A stretch of DNA of 32,767 nucleotides from Crocosphaera sp. (lineage in GTDB: Bacteria; Cyanobacteriota; Cyanobacteriia; Cyanobacteriales; Microcystaceae): contig JASJEA010000009.1 in assembly GCA_030064935.1 (NCBI GenBank), positions 1-32,767 on the forward strand, in the 5' to 3' direction. The notes below the pieces were generated by a model. That model did not search any database, was not told the origin of the DNA, and saw nothing but the letters and a program-made list of their open reading frames with translations. Position numbers and translations under genes: made by a program. Positions within the stretch are counted from its first letter, which is position 1. Each line of letters begins with the position of its first letter. Positions 32,591 through 32,767 of this stretch are shown here, one piece after another.

Positions 32591-32767
32591 TATTTTTTGT
32601 TTGTGTAAATGATTGATTACGAAGTCTTTTTGATAGAGGGGAAATACCTGATTCTAGGCGTTTTTTTTCTGCATATTCAAAGCGTCTTTTTACATCCTCA
32701 TCAATCTCTTGTTTATGTTCCCAATAATAAGCTAATGCTGAATAAATTTGACTCATACTTAAATGAG
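32577..32767 (-). CDS. C-terminal end of a DUF433-like protein (partial)
   Basis: The gene enters from the right edge; 62 codons are visible before the TAA at 32579-32577. LSMSQIYSALAYYWEHKQEI followed by DEDV closely follows the helical end of DUF433 proteins, which are often antitoxin-like. The tail is basic and longer than usual. Its stop overlaps the start of the DUF4213/DUF364 gene by 14 bp, so the two are likely to be coupled. Confidence 0.75.
   Translation of the reverse strand, partial: HLSMSQIYSALAYYWEHKQEIDEDVKRRFEYAEKKRLESGISPLSKRLRNQSFTQTKNNDQP

Noticed and set aside
1-32767. tRNA, rRNA or CRISPR arrays
   Set aside because: No tRNA T-arm/acceptor pattern, no rRNA sequence and no regularly spaced repeats were found by eye.

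Overview
The window is chromosomal DNA of a cyanobacterium. I counted 17 copies of the HIP1 octamer GCGATCGC in 32.8 kb. The protein families agree: a CHASE2 histidine kinase, a PatA-type response regulator, a SigF-type sigma factor, a NACHT-HEAT protein and a DUF2993 protein. Low G+C and single-gene transcription units separated by AT-rich gaps with mobile-element debris suggest a unicellular Crocosphaera/Cyanothece-like organism; that placement is inference.

Layout. 1-1.76 kb: a tyrosine recombinase followed by a gap with two inverted repeats. 1.76-7.8 kb: a PilX/DUF7305-like pilus-type protein convergent with a secreted PEP-CTERM-like protein, then a CHASE2 histidine kinase and receiver-domain pair, then two small minus-strand genes, one an XRE-type regulator. 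7.8-10.6 kb: an unrecognised coiled-coil gene whose 5' leader is almost entirely tandem hairpins, then an IS4-family transposase inside a 26-bp perfect inverted repeat. The stop codon of the coiled-coil gene lies inside one arm.

10.9-17.7 kb is housekeeping DNA on the minus strand: DUF2993, a GT2-TPR glycosyltransferase and deoC in a row, then thrB, prfB with an intact programmed +1 frameshift, and an OPX polysaccharide-export protein. A mini DnaJ-zinc-finger gene overlaps the 3' end of prfB on the opposite strand. 17.7-22 kb mixes debris (a HEARO/IscB-omega-RNA-like sequence without an IscB gene, a TnpB fragment, a stop-interrupted ORF with a GC-rich hairpin) with a ferrochelatase-family protein carrying a His-rich tail and a lipase-like hydrolase. 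22-25.5 kb: an exported-looking hydratase/FAH-family protein divergent from a GT39-type membrane glycosyltransferase with TPRs. 25.6-32.8 kb: a 1202-residue NACHT-HEAT STAND protein, a PatA-type regulator, SigF, a DUF4213/DUF364 protein and the end of a DUF433-like gene.

How the genes work together: the CHASE2 kinase and receiver protein probably form one signalling pathway. SigF, the PatA-like regulator, the PilX-like protein and the OPX protein are all of kinds linked to pili, motility or the cell surface, though they do not form one operon. The best candidates for something undescribed are the structured leader and coiled-coil gene at 8.0-9.0 kb, the orphan HEARO-like RNA at 17.9-18.1 kb, and the NACHT-HEAT protein.
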